The notes below the pieces were generated by a model. It was given only the letters and a program-made list of their open reading frames with translations. It was not told the DNA's origin and made no database searches. Source: an uncultured Lachnospiraceae bacterium (lineage in GTDB: Bacteria; Bacillota; Clostridia; Lachnospirales; Lachnospiraceae). Taken from it: 64,000 bases of DNA. The position numbers and the translations under genes are program-made. The stretch is taken from NCBI GenBank assembly GCA_947246015.1, contig CAMXQE010000004.1:79016-143015 (forward strand), in the 5' to 3' direction. Shown piece after piece: positions 1 to 8,495 of this stretch; positions within the stretch are counted from its first letter, which is position 1, and every line of letters starts with the position of its first letter.

Positions 1-638
1 TCAATCACATACTTGCAAATGGCATTTCCCATGGAAGAAAATCTCTCTTCATATTCTGTCATAATGTTCCCTTCCATCATGCTCTCATCCCGATGCAAAT
101 CAAACGTAACCTTTTTCGTCCGCCATCCTGCCGGTTCCAGTTCTTTCAGGGCAAACTCGAACAAACCGATATTGTCCGTCTTAAATTCCAATTGTCCGTC
201 CCTTTCCAATATCCTGTCATACCGGGCAAGGAATTCTTTTGATGGAAGCCGCCTTTTCGCATGTCTGTCCTTTGGCCACGGGTCGGAGAAATTAAGATAA
301 ATCCGTCCTACCTCTTCTGCATCAAACACATCCATGATTGTTTCCGCATCCATTCTTATAAAACGGACATTGGAAAGCGGTTCCGGCTCCTGTTCCATCT
401 TCTGCACCGCTCTCAGTAATACGCTGGAATATTTTTCTATTCCTACATAATTAATATCAGGATGCGCCTTTGCCATATCCATGATAAACTGTCCTTTTCC
501 CATACCTATCTCAATGTGTATAGGATTAGTGTTCCCAAAAATCTCCGGCCAATTCCCTTTTTGCTCTTCCGGATTGTGGATGACAAACCCGCTTTCACCG
601 ATAACTTCCCTTGAACCTGCTATATTCCTTAACCGCAT
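1..638 (-). CDS. trmB: tRNA (guanine-N7-)-methyltransferase TrmB, 3' end cut by window edge
   Basis: TrmB methylates N7 of G46 in the variable loop of tRNA, using S-adenosylmethionine. About 212 codons are present and the frame is still open at base 1, so only the extreme C-terminus is missing (family length is about 210-230 residues). Two family marks are visible: the SAM-binding stretch EIGMGKGQF near residue 43 and the signature NFSDPWPKDRHAKRRL near residues 115-130. The ATG at 638 is preceded by GGAG nine bases upstream. It is divergent from the carboxypeptidase gene on its right. The identification is secure. Confidence 0.93.
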   Translation of the reverse strand, partial: MRLRNIAGSREVIGESGFVIHNPEEQKGNWPEIFGNTNPIHIEIGMGKGQFIMDMAKAHPDINYVGIEKYSSVLLRAVQKMEQEPEPLSNVRFIRMDAETIMDVFDAEEVGRIYLNFSDPWPKDRHAKRRLPSKEFLARYDRILERDGQLEFKTDNIGLFEFALKELEPAGWRTKKVTFDLHRDESMMEGNIMTEYEERFSSMGNAICKYVI

Positions 639-750
639 ACCGCTTACTCCTTTTCTCCGAGCCTTATTTTACACCTTTTGGAAAAAAAATAAAAGAGCGG
701 ATTTTGCGATTTATTTAAAAAAAATTTCATTTATTTTTCATAAAATCAGT

Positions 751-778
751 TTGGTTTTCGCCAAAAATAGTGTATTAT
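751..778 (+). promoter_or_regulatory. Candidate sigma-A promoter of the carboxypeptidase gene
   Basis: TTGGTT (751-756) and TATTAT (773-778) are separated by 16 bases in an AT-rich stretch, about 40 bases before the start codon. Both boxes are imperfect and no transcript data are available. Confidence 0.4.
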
Positions 779-818
779 TAAAAGTACTTATTTTTTAAGC
801 ATGATAGGAGTATTCATA

Positions 819-2315
819 ATGAAATTACCTTTAAGAACTAAAAAATACAAGAATAAAATAAAAATCTTAGCGTTTTCTTTATACATATTCTGTTCTGCTT
901 TTTTTAGCTGCACCATATATCCGTATGCAGCCAGTTTAGAAGAGCTGACTACAGAGATGGAAAACCGGAAAGCGCTTCCCGTGGAATCCAATGAAATAGA
1001 AAACTGGCCCAAAGGTCCCGCCGTAAGTGCGGAGGCCGCTATTGTGATAGAAGCCAATACCGGAATCATCTTATACAGCAAAAACATCCATGAACAGCTC
1101 TATCCGGCCAGCACCACCAAGATTCTTACCTGTCTGATTGCCGCAGAGACTTCTTCCCTGGATGAAATGGTTACTTTTTCCGAAAATGCCGTATTCTCCA
1201 TCCCCCGCGGCAGTTCCCACATGGGTATGGATATGGGACAGGCTCTGACCATGGAAGAAGCTCTCTATGGTATCCTTGTAGGTTCTGCCAACGAAACAGC
1301 AAATGCAGTGGCGGAGCACATCGGCGGCAGCATTGAAGGCTTTGCCGATATCATGAACCAAAAGGCGGAAGAGTTAGGATGCACGGACTCACATTTCGTA
1401 AATCCTAATGGATTACATGACGATAACCATTATACATCCGCTTATGATTTGGCTACCATCGCCCGCGCCTTTTTCCAAAATGAACTTTTGGCCAAAATGT
1501 CAAATACGCCTACCCGCCATTTTGAACCTACCGATACCCAGCCTGATGATTTCATCCTGCGCACCCATCATCGAATCGTAACCGGTGAATACCAATATGA
1601 GGGACTCATTGGCGGCAAGACCGGATATACGGACATGGCCCGCCAGACTCTTGTTACCTGTGCGGAGCAGAATGGTATGCGTCTCATTTGTGTTGTCATG
1701 AAAGAGGAATCGCCCAGTCAGTTTACGGATACCATAGACTTGCTCAACTACGGATTCAGCAATTTTGAAGTGGTGAACGTAGCGGAAAACGAAACAAAAT
1801 ACAACATTGAAAATGCCGATTTCTTTCAGTCTGAAAATGATATTTTCGGCAATTCCAAACCGATTCTTTCTTTAAATAAAGACAGTTATCTTATACTGCC
1901 AAAGACCACTTCCTTTGAGGATATCCAATCTTCCATTTCCTATGATGTGGAAGATAAGAATCAGATTGCCATTATTGATTACAGTTATAACGGCGTATAT
2001 GTGGGAAGCGCTTCCATTGATGCGGCAGCCGATATTTCCTCCTATGATTTCGATACACCGGCTGAACCTGCGGCTGTTTCTGAAGAGAAAGAAACAGAAG
2101 AAGAGAATGTTATCTTTGTAAATGTGACCAAAGTACTGCTCTGCGTCCTCGCCGGAGCGGGTATTCTCATTCTGTTTTTTGTTATCAAATCCATGATTCA
2201 GAATTACAGCTTCGCCGGAAGAAGAAATTATAAAGCACGCTATAACAAGAGAACCCGGTACAGGTATAAAACCAGGCGGGATTCACAGCCGCCCCGATAC
2301 GATGACTACGATTAG
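819..2315 (+). CDS. D-alanyl-D-alanine carboxypeptidase (DacF/PBP5 type)
   Basis: This is a low-molecular-weight penicillin-binding protein that trims the terminal D-alanine of peptidoglycan stem peptides outside the membrane. The three catalytic motifs are present in the 498-residue product: STTK at 98-101, SAN at 156-158 and KTG at 267-269. A basic, hydrophobic N-terminus (residues 1-35) looks like a signal peptide. A hydrophobic segment near residue 440 followed by an Arg/Lys/Tyr-rich tail gives a C-terminal membrane anchor, where classical PBP5 has an amphipathic helix. An in-frame ATG lies 18 bases upstream, but GGAG eight bases before 819 fixes the later start. The gene converges on the Rep_3 gene. 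Confidence 0.92.
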   Translation: MKLPLRTKKYKNKIKILAFSLYIFCSAFFSCTIYPYAASLEELTTEMENRKALPVESNEIENWPKGPAVSAEAAIVIEANTGIILYSKNIHEQLYPASTTKILTCLIAAETSSLDEMVTFSENAVFSIPRGSSHMGMDMGQALTMEEALYGILVGSANETANAVAEHIGGSIEGFADIMNQKAEELGCTDSHFVNPNGLHDDNHYTSAYDLATIARAFFQNELLAKMSNTPTRHFEPTDTQPDDFILRTHHRIVTGEYQYEGLIGGKTGYTDMARQTLVTCAEQNGMRLICVVMKEESPSQFTDTIDLLNYGFSNFEVVNVAENETKYNIENADFFQSENDIFGNSKPILSLNKDSYLILPKTTSFEDIQSSISYDVEDKNQIAIIDYSYNGVYVGSASIDAAADISSYDFDTPAEPAAVSEEKETEEENVIFVNVTKVLLCVLAGAGILILFFVIKSMIQNYSFAGRRNYKARYNKRTRYRYKTRRDSQPPRYDDYD

Positions 2316-2322
2316 ACCACTC

Positions 2323-2361
2323 TTTGGAGTTCCGAAACCGGAACTCCAAAATCTGCGTTTA
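2323..2361. repeat. 12-bp perfect palindrome overlapping an isolated iteron copy
   Basis: TTTGGAGTTCCG (2323-2334) and CGGAACTCCAAA (2339-2350) form a perfect stem with a four-base loop. The right arm runs into ACTCC-AAAATCTG-CGTTTA (2343-2361), which differs at one base from the iteron at 3978-3996. No T-run follows on either strand, so a simple intrinsic terminator is unlikely, although the site lies between two convergent genes. An initiator-binding site is the alternative. Confidence 0.6.
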
Positions 2362-3504
2362 ATTCGACAGCAGCTGTAATTCCAGCTGGTTAAAGTCATA
2401 TTCATTTTGCTCAAAATCATGAAAGCCATTCCCCAGATATTTTCTGGAATCCTTATACCCGTTTTTAATTGCCGCAATCATCCATCCTGTAAAGTTAGCC
2501 GCCTTCACCTTCTGTTTCTGGTAAATTTCATAAGCATTCTTTACCCGTTCAAAATCATTCTCTGCCGCAACCGCAATCGCTTTAATATCTTTCACGCGCA
2601 TATCCTCATTTTCCAGCAGGTTATCAATCTGCTCCACTACGCCCATATCTGCGGTAACTGCAGGCGCAATCACAACCTCCGATTCCACCAGCTCCGCCAT
2701 GCCGCTCGTCAGCTTCACGATAAAGGAAACCTCATATACCTTCCCGCCACGCCCCGACTTTCCTAATTCATAAGATACATTCATGCAGGCTTCGGGCATG
2801 GAGTTAATCTCTTTCACCGCCACATCGATTACCCGGTCTTTAAAATCCCCCCAACGGGCAAATGTCTTTTCTTTCGCAGCTTCCACCGCTTTGTCATAAT
2901 CCGGCGAACTTCCTTTCAGTACTCTCTGTACCCGGTCATAACTGGAATTGACTGCTCCTAAATCCAGTTTAAGCTCCGACAGGGAAAATGTAATCCGAAA
3001 CAGATTTTCCGCCTTCTTCTTATCTCTTGGATAATATGCCTTTGATTTCAGCAATTCATATAACCGGAAAGAATATACGGATTTAAAGGACATCATGACC
3101 GGCAGACTCAGTTTTGTAAAATTCTGCTGCAATCCATAAAGATATTTTTCTAAATCGGAGTTGTATTTAATGGTAAATTTTCCGTTATCGTACAATGCGG
3201 TCTGCACAATATTCAATATCATAAACTTATGGTTCTCTCTGTCCTCCATTACAATCTGCCTGTTAGTAAGATTGTCTGCACAGGAATAGAGCTGGTCATA
3301 AAAGGAACCGTTTGTTTTCTTCATATATTTCTTCAGTTCCGACGCCGTAACGGTGCTAATCAGCTGTCCGCTCTCATCTTTTCTTACTTTTGTAAGGCTC
3401 ACTGCAAGTATCTTATTCTCCAACAGAGAAGATTTGTACTTTGCACCGATTAAAAAATTACTTTTTTTGTATTCCACTTCTTCAAAGGGTATCGGCTCTT
3501 TCAT
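2359..3504 (-). CDS. Plasmid-type replication initiator, Rep_3/RepB family
   Basis: The 381-residue protein has the build of Rep_3 (Initiator Replication, PF01051) proteins. These carry two winged-helix domains that bind iterons and open plasmid origins. Family-like stretches are KSSLLENKILAVSL near residues 24-37, the SFKSVYSFRLYELLKSK segment near residue 140 that ends the first winged helix, and FRITFSLSELKLDLG near 169-183. The gene lies on a chromosome, next to trmB and a PBP gene. Upstream (3505-4140) are hairpins and about ten 19-bp repeats, and one further repeat touches its stop codon. No partition, mobilisation or toxin genes are nearby. It may be an integrated plasmid replicon or a domesticated initiator. 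The family is well supported; activity is unknown. Confidence 0.85.
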   Translation of the reverse strand: MKEPIPFEEVEYKKSNFLIGAKYKSSLLENKILAVSLTKVRKDESGQLISTVTASELKKYMKKTNGSFYDQLYSCADNLTNRQIVMEDRENHKFMILNIVQTALYDNGKFTIKYNSDLEKYLYGLQQNFTKLSLPVMMSFKSVYSFRLYELLKSKAYYPRDKKKAENLFRITFSLSELKLDLGAVNSSYDRVQRVLKGSSPDYDKAVEAAKEKTFARWGDFKDRVIDVAVKEINSMPEACMNVSYELGKSGRGGKVYEVSFIVKLTSGMAELVESEVVIAPAVTADMGVVEQIDNLLENEDMRVKDIKAIAVAAENDFERVKNAYEIYQKQKVKAANFTGWMIAAIKNGYKDSRKYLGNGFHDFEQNEYDFNQLELQLLSN

Positions 3505-3510
3505 GACTTA

Positions 3511-3549
3511 CCTCATTTCTGCACTGCATTTTGCGCATATCAAGTTTGT
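3511..3549 (-). promoter_or_regulatory. 39-nt leader module (copy 1) carrying the ribosome binding site of rep
   Basis: Read on the minus strand, this segment matches the leader at 14055-14093 at 36 of 39 positions. It ends in GAAATGAGG, which supplies the Shine-Dalgarno sequence for the start at 3504. It contains a short potential hairpin, TGCGC paired with GTGCA, in which one G-C pair of the other copy is replaced by G-U. Confidence 0.55.
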
Positions 3550-3604
3550 GGATGCAGCGCAGACACAAACTTGTGGAGTGAAAGATTTGAAAAATCTTTC
3601 ACTC
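3541..3604. repeat. Two adjacent inverted repeats in the rep leader
   Basis: CAAGTTTGTG (3541-3550) pairs with CACAAACTTG (3564-3573). Directly beside it a perfect 13-bp stem, 3576-3588 with 3592-3604, closes a three-base loop. They lie 37-100 bases upstream of the rep start. They could be an operator for autoregulation or an attenuator; neither is shown. Confidence 0.6.
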
Positions 3605-3643
3605 TGGTCCTCCGTTCTTTACCATTCCAGGCATATTCTGTTT

Positions 3644-3747
3644 TAAACGCTCTTTTTGGACTAATTTATATTTTTAACTACAAATTTGGAGTCTCTCCGT
3701 TTACAAACGATAATTTTGGATTTCCATGACTCCAATTTTCTCGGTTA
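3644..3747. repeat. Iteron cluster, rep-proximal
   Basis: Copies of a 19-bp bipartite motif, ACTCC-N8-CGTTTA, occur inverted at 3644-3662, 3674-3692 and 3704-3722, spaced exactly 30 bp apart, and in direct orientation at 3729-3747. The ends of the motif are conserved while the middle varies, as expected when one protein contacts two half-sites. Spacing near three helical turns puts the copies on one face of the DNA. Confidence 0.7.
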
Positions 3748-3787
3748 AATCATATTATCCGCTTTCTTGTAGTATTTTGTCAATAAA

Positions 3788-3811
3788 AAAACCACTAAAT
3801 ATAGTGGTTTT
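3788..3811. terminator. 10-bp hairpin with flanking A/T runs
   Basis: AAAACCACTA (3788-3797) and TAGTGGTTTT (3802-3811) form a perfect stem with a four-base loop, preceded by an A-run and followed by T-rich sequence. It could stop transcription in either direction, or be part of the replication-origin structure around it. Confidence 0.45.
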
Positions 3812-3869
3812 AAGCATTTTCAGCGATATAACTTTTATTTCGGTTACTTTACATAAAATCGGGATATAA

Positions 3870-4134
3870 CTAACGCACTTTTTGGAGTCACAACCCTGCA
3901 AACCCGGTCGAATCATCAAATATTATGTATAAATTCAACAATGAACTCCGTTTTTCGCGTTACTTTATCCGATATGGACTCCAAAATCAGCGTTTAAATA
4001 TACATACTCCGTTTTTCGCGTTTAAATAAGGGTTTTCCTCCGTTTTTTCCGTTAAGTTTCCTATTTCCCTCCGTTCTTTTTCTCCGCGGATATTCCTATA
4101 AAAACCCATCCGGCAGCTCCATTTTTTACGTTAA
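3870..4134. repeat. Iteron cluster, rep-distal
   Basis: Further copies of ACTCC-N8-CGTTTA occur at 3870-3888 (inverted) and, in direct orientation, at 3945-3963, 3978-3996, 4006-4024, 4037-4055 and 4116-4134. A weaker copy may start at 4068. The direct copies are spaced 28-33 bp apart. Copies at 3945 and 4006 share the core GTTTTTCG. AT-rich DNA lies between and around them. From 4135 to 4358 nothing further was recognised. Confidence 0.7.
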
Positions 4135-4358
4135 GATACTGAAAATTCAAGAACAGCTTTCTCCCCGCCGTATGGACGGTTTTTCCAAAAAACGCGTTGA
4201 AATACTATGGAAAACCCTTATATTTCCCTTTTTCTCTCTCTCTGAATCAAGAAAAGAAAATTGTTGTTTTTATTATTTAAATGAAAGAACAAACCAAAGC
4301 ATGGCTGAAAATTATTTTCTGCAAAACGCTTTTTCAGAAATGTTTTTTCTGCGCGTCC

Positions 4359-6683
4359 TTATTTGACAGACTGAAACGAAACCGTCACTACAAACAAATC
4401 CGCTATTGTTTCTACCTTAAAACTTCCTCCGCAGGCTTCCGTAAAACTTTGGGCTATGGACAGTCCCAAACCGCTGCCTCCGTCCGTGCGGCTCTTATCC
4501 CCGCGGATAAACCGTTCCGTGAGGTCCACATCCGAAGGCAATTCTTCTTTGGATGTATTTTTCACACTGGCAACTGCATCCTCTTCCCCATTCTTTAAGT
4601 TAATATAGATTCTGGAGCCTTCCAGAGAATATTTTAAGGCGTTCTGAATCAGGTTCTGAAAGACCCGGTATAGCCTGCTGCCATCCGCATATATCGTCAC
4701 TGCTTCATCCGGTATCTCGCACTTTATGCTGACCGGACTATCTGCAATCTGTTCCTGCATATCCGCTATTGTCTGATGAATAAGCTTGCAAAAATCCAGA
4801 TTTTCCATATGCACCGGAAGTTCTCCGGATGCGGCTTTGCTCACTTCAAATACATCCTGCACCATTGTCTTCAGCCGTTGAGACTTACTCTCTAAAATAG
4901 AAACGTATTCTTTTACATGTTCCGGCATTCCCTCCTCCTGCTTCAGCAATTCCACATAGCTGATAATGGATGTCAGGGGCGTCTTGATATCATGTGAAAC
5001 ATTGGCAATCAGCTCCACCTTCATACGTTCACTCTTTATCTGCCTGTCAATCGCTTTATTCATCCCATCCCTGATATCATTCAGTTTTTCCATCGCTTCC
5101 GCCAGACCGGAAGTTTCAGATATTTCTGCATTTTCCTGCAATTCCCCATTGTGGACGGCTTCTATCTGTCCCACAAGCCGGTCCATATCCACTGCCAGTC
5201 TGCGCATATTTTCCGCATATAAAAATTGCAGAAAGAGAATACACACAAACAGGATAAAAGTAATAATTAGTAGCTCCGTTCCCCTCCTATGCGCAGCGAA
5301 TACCGTAACAGGCAGCAGCGTAGACAGCAGTCCCAGCAGAAATACCCATATATTATACCGCACCATCCGTTTGCTGAACGGAAGCTTCAGCATGGATGTA
5401 CGGAACAAACCGATTATTTTAGCTGTAAGGCTTATCCTCCAGGGCTTTTTATTATATCTGGCATCATTGGCAAACAGCCATAGAAACCCGATAATCAGTA
5501 AAAAGATAACCGTAAACAGTATTCCCCTGCCAATAGTAAAACCCTGTAATTCATATACAAAACTGTTTCCCTGCCACCAGAACATCCGCAGAGCCTCTAT
5601 GCCCGCCATCAGAAACAGAAAGAAGAATGCCAGGACAGGCAGGAGTTTTACTTCATACCATATTTTTCCTGTCACACGGGCAATAGACACACATGCCTCT
5701 TTCCTGTATTCACGGAATGTCAGCCCCAGCGCTGCGAACACAAAAGCAAGCAGGGAACTGAAAATCCAATTCCTGTAAGATGCAGCTTTGTCAAGGCTCT
5801 GCATCTTCATTTTGTATAACAGGTTACTGTAGTAGGTATTACCTTTTCCATCATAATTTTTCTTAATAATAATCTCCGGCTCTTTGGCCACTGCCATATA
5901 GATACGGGAATCCCTGTATGCATCATCCGCAGGTACATTGTTATATCCGGGAATATACCAGTCATAATCCCAGTAATCTCCATATCCATGGATGCTTACA
6001 TCTGCTTCTGCCCCGTCTTTTAACACCTGAAGCGTTTCTCCGTCATAATACAGCAGATAATTGTATCCTTCCGGCATTACAAAATTCATTTCCCCACCGT
6101 CCGTATTTATGGTGTAATTCCATTCCTCCGTCTGTCCGCTGTCCAATCCCAAACTTTCATAATTCGTATACAGTACTTCCCCTTTATTCTCAATCCGGTA
6201 GAGGATGTTTGTATTATACCGGATTCTGTCATGCATATCTTCCGCTTCCGCTTTCGTCATGGACCACCAGTCGTAAACGACGTCATATCCTCCATCCCAT
6301 CCGAATCCACTGCCGTAATAGTTATAATAAGTTTTGCCGGATGGTATATAATCCTCTTCCAATATGCTCATTTCTTCTTCTGTCCAGGGTTCCGCTGCTG
6401 CTTCCCATTCATCCAAAAACTCCCCGGGCTCTCCGACCTGGTCCGGATTGGTTCCGGCAACAGACATTTCCAGAAAATCACTCATACAGCCGAGAATATA
6501 ATCTCTAAATTCTTCCGTATCCTGATAGTCCCTGCCAAGAACTTCTTCCACATGTTTTGGAAAATCCCTGTAACCGTACATTTCCAGACATAACCCTGAC
6601 AAATTCACTATGATAATCGTGAATCCGGCCAGCCATGAAACCAAACCAATTACCATTTTACTTTTTTTCGATTTTATATCCAA
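4359..6683 (-). CDS. Membrane sensor histidine kinase with large extracellular domain
   Basis: This is the sensor partner of the response regulator encoded just upstream. The order in 774 residues is: a transmembrane segment at about 11-33; an extracellular domain at 35-300, unusually rich in Tyr, Trp, Asp and Gly; several membrane segments between 304 and 490; a linker; an H box at 561-570 (NVSHDIKTPL, phospho-acceptor H564); an N box at 675-686; and a G box GGSGLGLSIA at 735-744. The multi-pass region between sensor and kinase domains is larger than in classical EnvZ-type kinases. Its start overlaps the regulator gene by 26 bases, which implies translational coupling. The ligand is unknown. 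Confidence 0.9.
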   Translation of the reverse strand: MDIKSKKSKMVIGLVSWLAGFTIIIVNLSGLCLEMYGYRDFPKHVEEVLGRDYQDTEEFRDYILGCMSDFLEMSVAGTNPDQVGEPGEFLDEWEAAAEPWTEEEMSILEEDYIPSGKTYYNYYGSGFGWDGGYDVVYDWWSMTKAEAEDMHDRIRYNTNILYRIENKGEVLYTNYESLGLDSGQTEEWNYTINTDGGEMNFVMPEGYNYLLYYDGETLQVLKDGAEADVSIHGYGDYWDYDWYIPGYNNVPADDAYRDSRIYMAVAKEPEIIIKKNYDGKGNTYYSNLLYKMKMQSLDKAASYRNWIFSSLLAFVFAALGLTFREYRKEACVSIARVTGKIWYEVKLLPVLAFFFLFLMAGIEALRMFWWQGNSFVYELQGFTIGRGILFTVIFLLIIGFLWLFANDARYNKKPWRISLTAKIIGLFRTSMLKLPFSKRMVRYNIWVFLLGLLSTLLPVTVFAAHRRGTELLIITFILFVCILFLQFLYAENMRRLAVDMDRLVGQIEAVHNGELQENAEISETSGLAEAMEKLNDIRDGMNKAIDRQIKSERMKVELIANVSHDIKTPLTSIISYVELLKQEEGMPEHVKEYVSILESKSQRLKTMVQDVFEVSKAASGELPVHMENLDFCKLIHQTIADMQEQIADSPVSIKCEIPDEAVTIYADGSRLYRVFQNLIQNALKYSLEGSRIYINLKNGEEDAVASVKNTSKEELPSDVDLTERFIRGDKSRTDGGSGLGLSIAQSFTEACGGSFKVETIADLFVVTVSFQSVK

Positions 6684-7356
6684 TGCCCCACACCACCTTT
6701 AAATATTCCGGTTCCTTCGGATTCCATTCGATTTTTTCCCGAATCCTCCTGATATGAACCATCACTGTATTTTCCACCGCATATGCTTCCTCGTTCCATA
6801 CGCGCCTGTAAATTTCTTCCGCAGGGAATACCCTGCCCAGATTGCACATAAGCAAATCCACAATTTTTGTTTCTGTCGCTGTCAGTTTCACAGGTTCTTC
6901 ATCCGTATACAGAACCCTTTCCTCTTTGTTGTACCTTAGCCGCCCGTTCACGACATTAGCCGTGGAAAGCGAAGCGTTGATATCCCCCAGGCAGGTATAT
7001 CTGCGCAGCTGGCTCTTTACTCTTGCCGCCAATTCCGCCGGATTATATGGTTTCGCCACATAATCGTCCGCCCCTATGGAAAGTCCCAGCACTTTATCCG
7101 TATCTTCACTTTTGGCGCTCAATAGGATAATCGGGATATTCCTCTTTTCTCTTATCTTCATTACCGCAGACAACCCGTCCAATTTCGGCATCATTACATC
7201 AATGATAATTAACTGCACCTGACTTTCCGCTATAATCTCCAACGCCTGCATCCCGTCATAAGCCTTTAAGACCTCATATTCCTCCTTTTCCAATAACAGC
7301 GCTATCGCTTTTACGATTTCTCTGTCATCATCCACTACTAAAATCCGTTCCTTCAT
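6658..7356 (-). CDS. OmpR/PhoB-family response regulator
   Basis: The 232-residue protein has a receiver domain with acidic residues at positions 9-11, phospho-acceptor D53 and K102. A C-terminal winged helix covers about 130-230 (TATETKIVDLL, then VMVHIRRIREKIE). It should act as a cytoplasmic DNA-binding regulator switched by the overlapping kinase gene. The gene is first in a two-gene unit. The 190 bases upstream hold no clear operator. Its targets cannot be read from the sequence. Confidence 0.92.
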   Translation of the reverse strand: MKERILVVDDDREIVKAIALLLEKEEYEVLKAYDGMQALEIIAESQVQLIIIDVMMPKLDGLSAVMKIREKRNIPIILLSAKSEDTDKVLGLSIGADDYVAKPYNPAELAARVKSQLRRYTCLGDINASLSTANVVNGRLRYNKEERVLYTDEEPVKLTATETKIVDLLMCNLGRVFPAEEIYRRVWNEEAYAVENTVMVHIRRIREKIEWNPKEPEYLKVVWGIGYKIEKK

Positions 7357-7548
7357 ATTGCCCTTACCTTTCTTTTTGCAGCGCTGCCCTTCCGCTTAAG
7401 CATATTGCTATCATAGCGGATATTTCTTACAGCCATATCATCCTGTTTCTTACAAAAATCTTAAAGCCGCCAATAAGAGATACCCTGTACGGATTTCACC
7501 ATTGACGGCTTATTCTTCTCAGGAACGTCAGCAATTTCCAAACACGCT

Positions 7549-8472
7549 CTAAGAATGTTTTTGTTTTATCTTTTTTTCATTAATCAGATTTGCTTCTTCT
7601 TCTGAAATAAACTTGGTTGTTTTTACAATATATATTTTTTCATTCTCAGATTTTCTTACCCGTATCTTGGCCTTCACATACCCATGGACATTACAGTATC
7701 CCACACAGTAATAATGTTTACTGTTAGGCGTAAACCATTTCATTTTGCGCTTTATATTCCGCCTGCACAGATAACATCTGACACTCATGACTTCCCGGTC
7801 GGCAAAAGCCTCTGATTTACTTTCAAATTCCCTGGAAATGTATTTGGCATAGTTATCAAAAATAACTTTAATCTCATCCTTACGGGTTTTAGGAGTTACA
7901 AATACATCAAAAGAATAATTACTGTATACGGATTTATCCAGTTTTGCCATGACTTTTGCCGTGTAATAAGCATCGCTGTATGCCCTGTGGAATGGAATAT
8001 CTTTTTCCACTTCCAGAAAATCAATGGCATACTCCAGCGTCCTTCTGGATTTCCCGTCTTCAAACCCTATGCTGAACAATTTCTGTATGTCATAGTATTT
8101 CATCGGTTTGTCTTCCAACGGCTCCATTCCGTAAAACTTCATATTCTTCTGAAGTTCCAGCAAATCCATAGGACTCCACGTACAAAAAATATATTCTTCC
8201 CCGCACCATTCCAGAAAATCCCCGGCTACCTCAGGAAAATATTTTTCGTTTTCCAGCTCTTCCATTCTGATATGAATCAGGTCCTTTGTTATATGATTCA
8301 TCTCATGATAGACCTGCGGTTTAATCAAACGGCTGAATTTATCTGTTATTTCAAAATCTTCCTTTAATTTCACCGCACCAATCTCTATGATTTCAAAGGG
8401 AATCCCCTTCACTTCCCCTTCTTTTCCGGTATTACCCTGATTCCATTCAAGGTCAAATACTATATAATTCAT
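7549..8472 (-). CDS. DEDDh 3'-5' exonuclease (KapD/ERI-1-like) with zinc-binding-like tail
   Basis: Residues 1-180 form an RNase-H-fold exonuclease. Visible metal ligands are D7 and E9 in FDLEWNQ, D103, and H162 and D167 in HRAYSDAYYTAKV. The tail (about 230-307) holds a CxxC pair and a CxxxC pair in a basic setting, resembling a small zinc ribbon that might bind nucleic acid. The family includes KapD of Bacillus and eukaryotic ERI-1 relatives; the substrate here is unknown. It lies 23 bases downstream of the kinase-like gene and is probably cotranscribed with it. Confidence 0.85.
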   Translation of the reverse strand: MNYIVFDLEWNQGNTGKEGEVKGIPFEIIEIGAVKLKEDFEITDKFSRLIKPQVYHEMNHITKDLIHIRMEELENEKYFPEVAGDFLEWCGEEYIFCTWSPMDLLELQKNMKFYGMEPLEDKPMKYYDIQKLFSIGFEDGKSRRTLEYAIDFLEVEKDIPFHRAYSDAYYTAKVMAKLDKSVYSNYSFDVFVTPKTRKDEIKVIFDNYAKYISREFESKSEAFADREVMSVRCYLCRRNIKRKMKWFTPNSKHYYCVGYCNVHGYVKAKIRVRKSENEKIYIVKTTKFISEEEANLINEKKIKQKHS

Positions 8473-8495
8473 CCATAATACCTGTTCTTTCCGGT

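Noticed and set aside
2323..2350. Bidirectional intrinsic terminator between the carboxypeptidase and rep genes
   Set aside because: The stem is perfect, but no T-run follows on either strand and the arms contain the iteron block ACTCC.
4172..4598. Short plus-strand frames between the iterons and the kinase gene
   Set aside because: They lack ribosome binding sites, overlap each other in different frames and run into the kinase antisense strand.
5918..6508. 196-codon plus-strand frame opposite the sensor kinase gene
   Set aside because: It is the antisense of the kinase sensor domain, has no ribosome binding site, and its His/Pro/Leu-rich product is typical of antisense reading.
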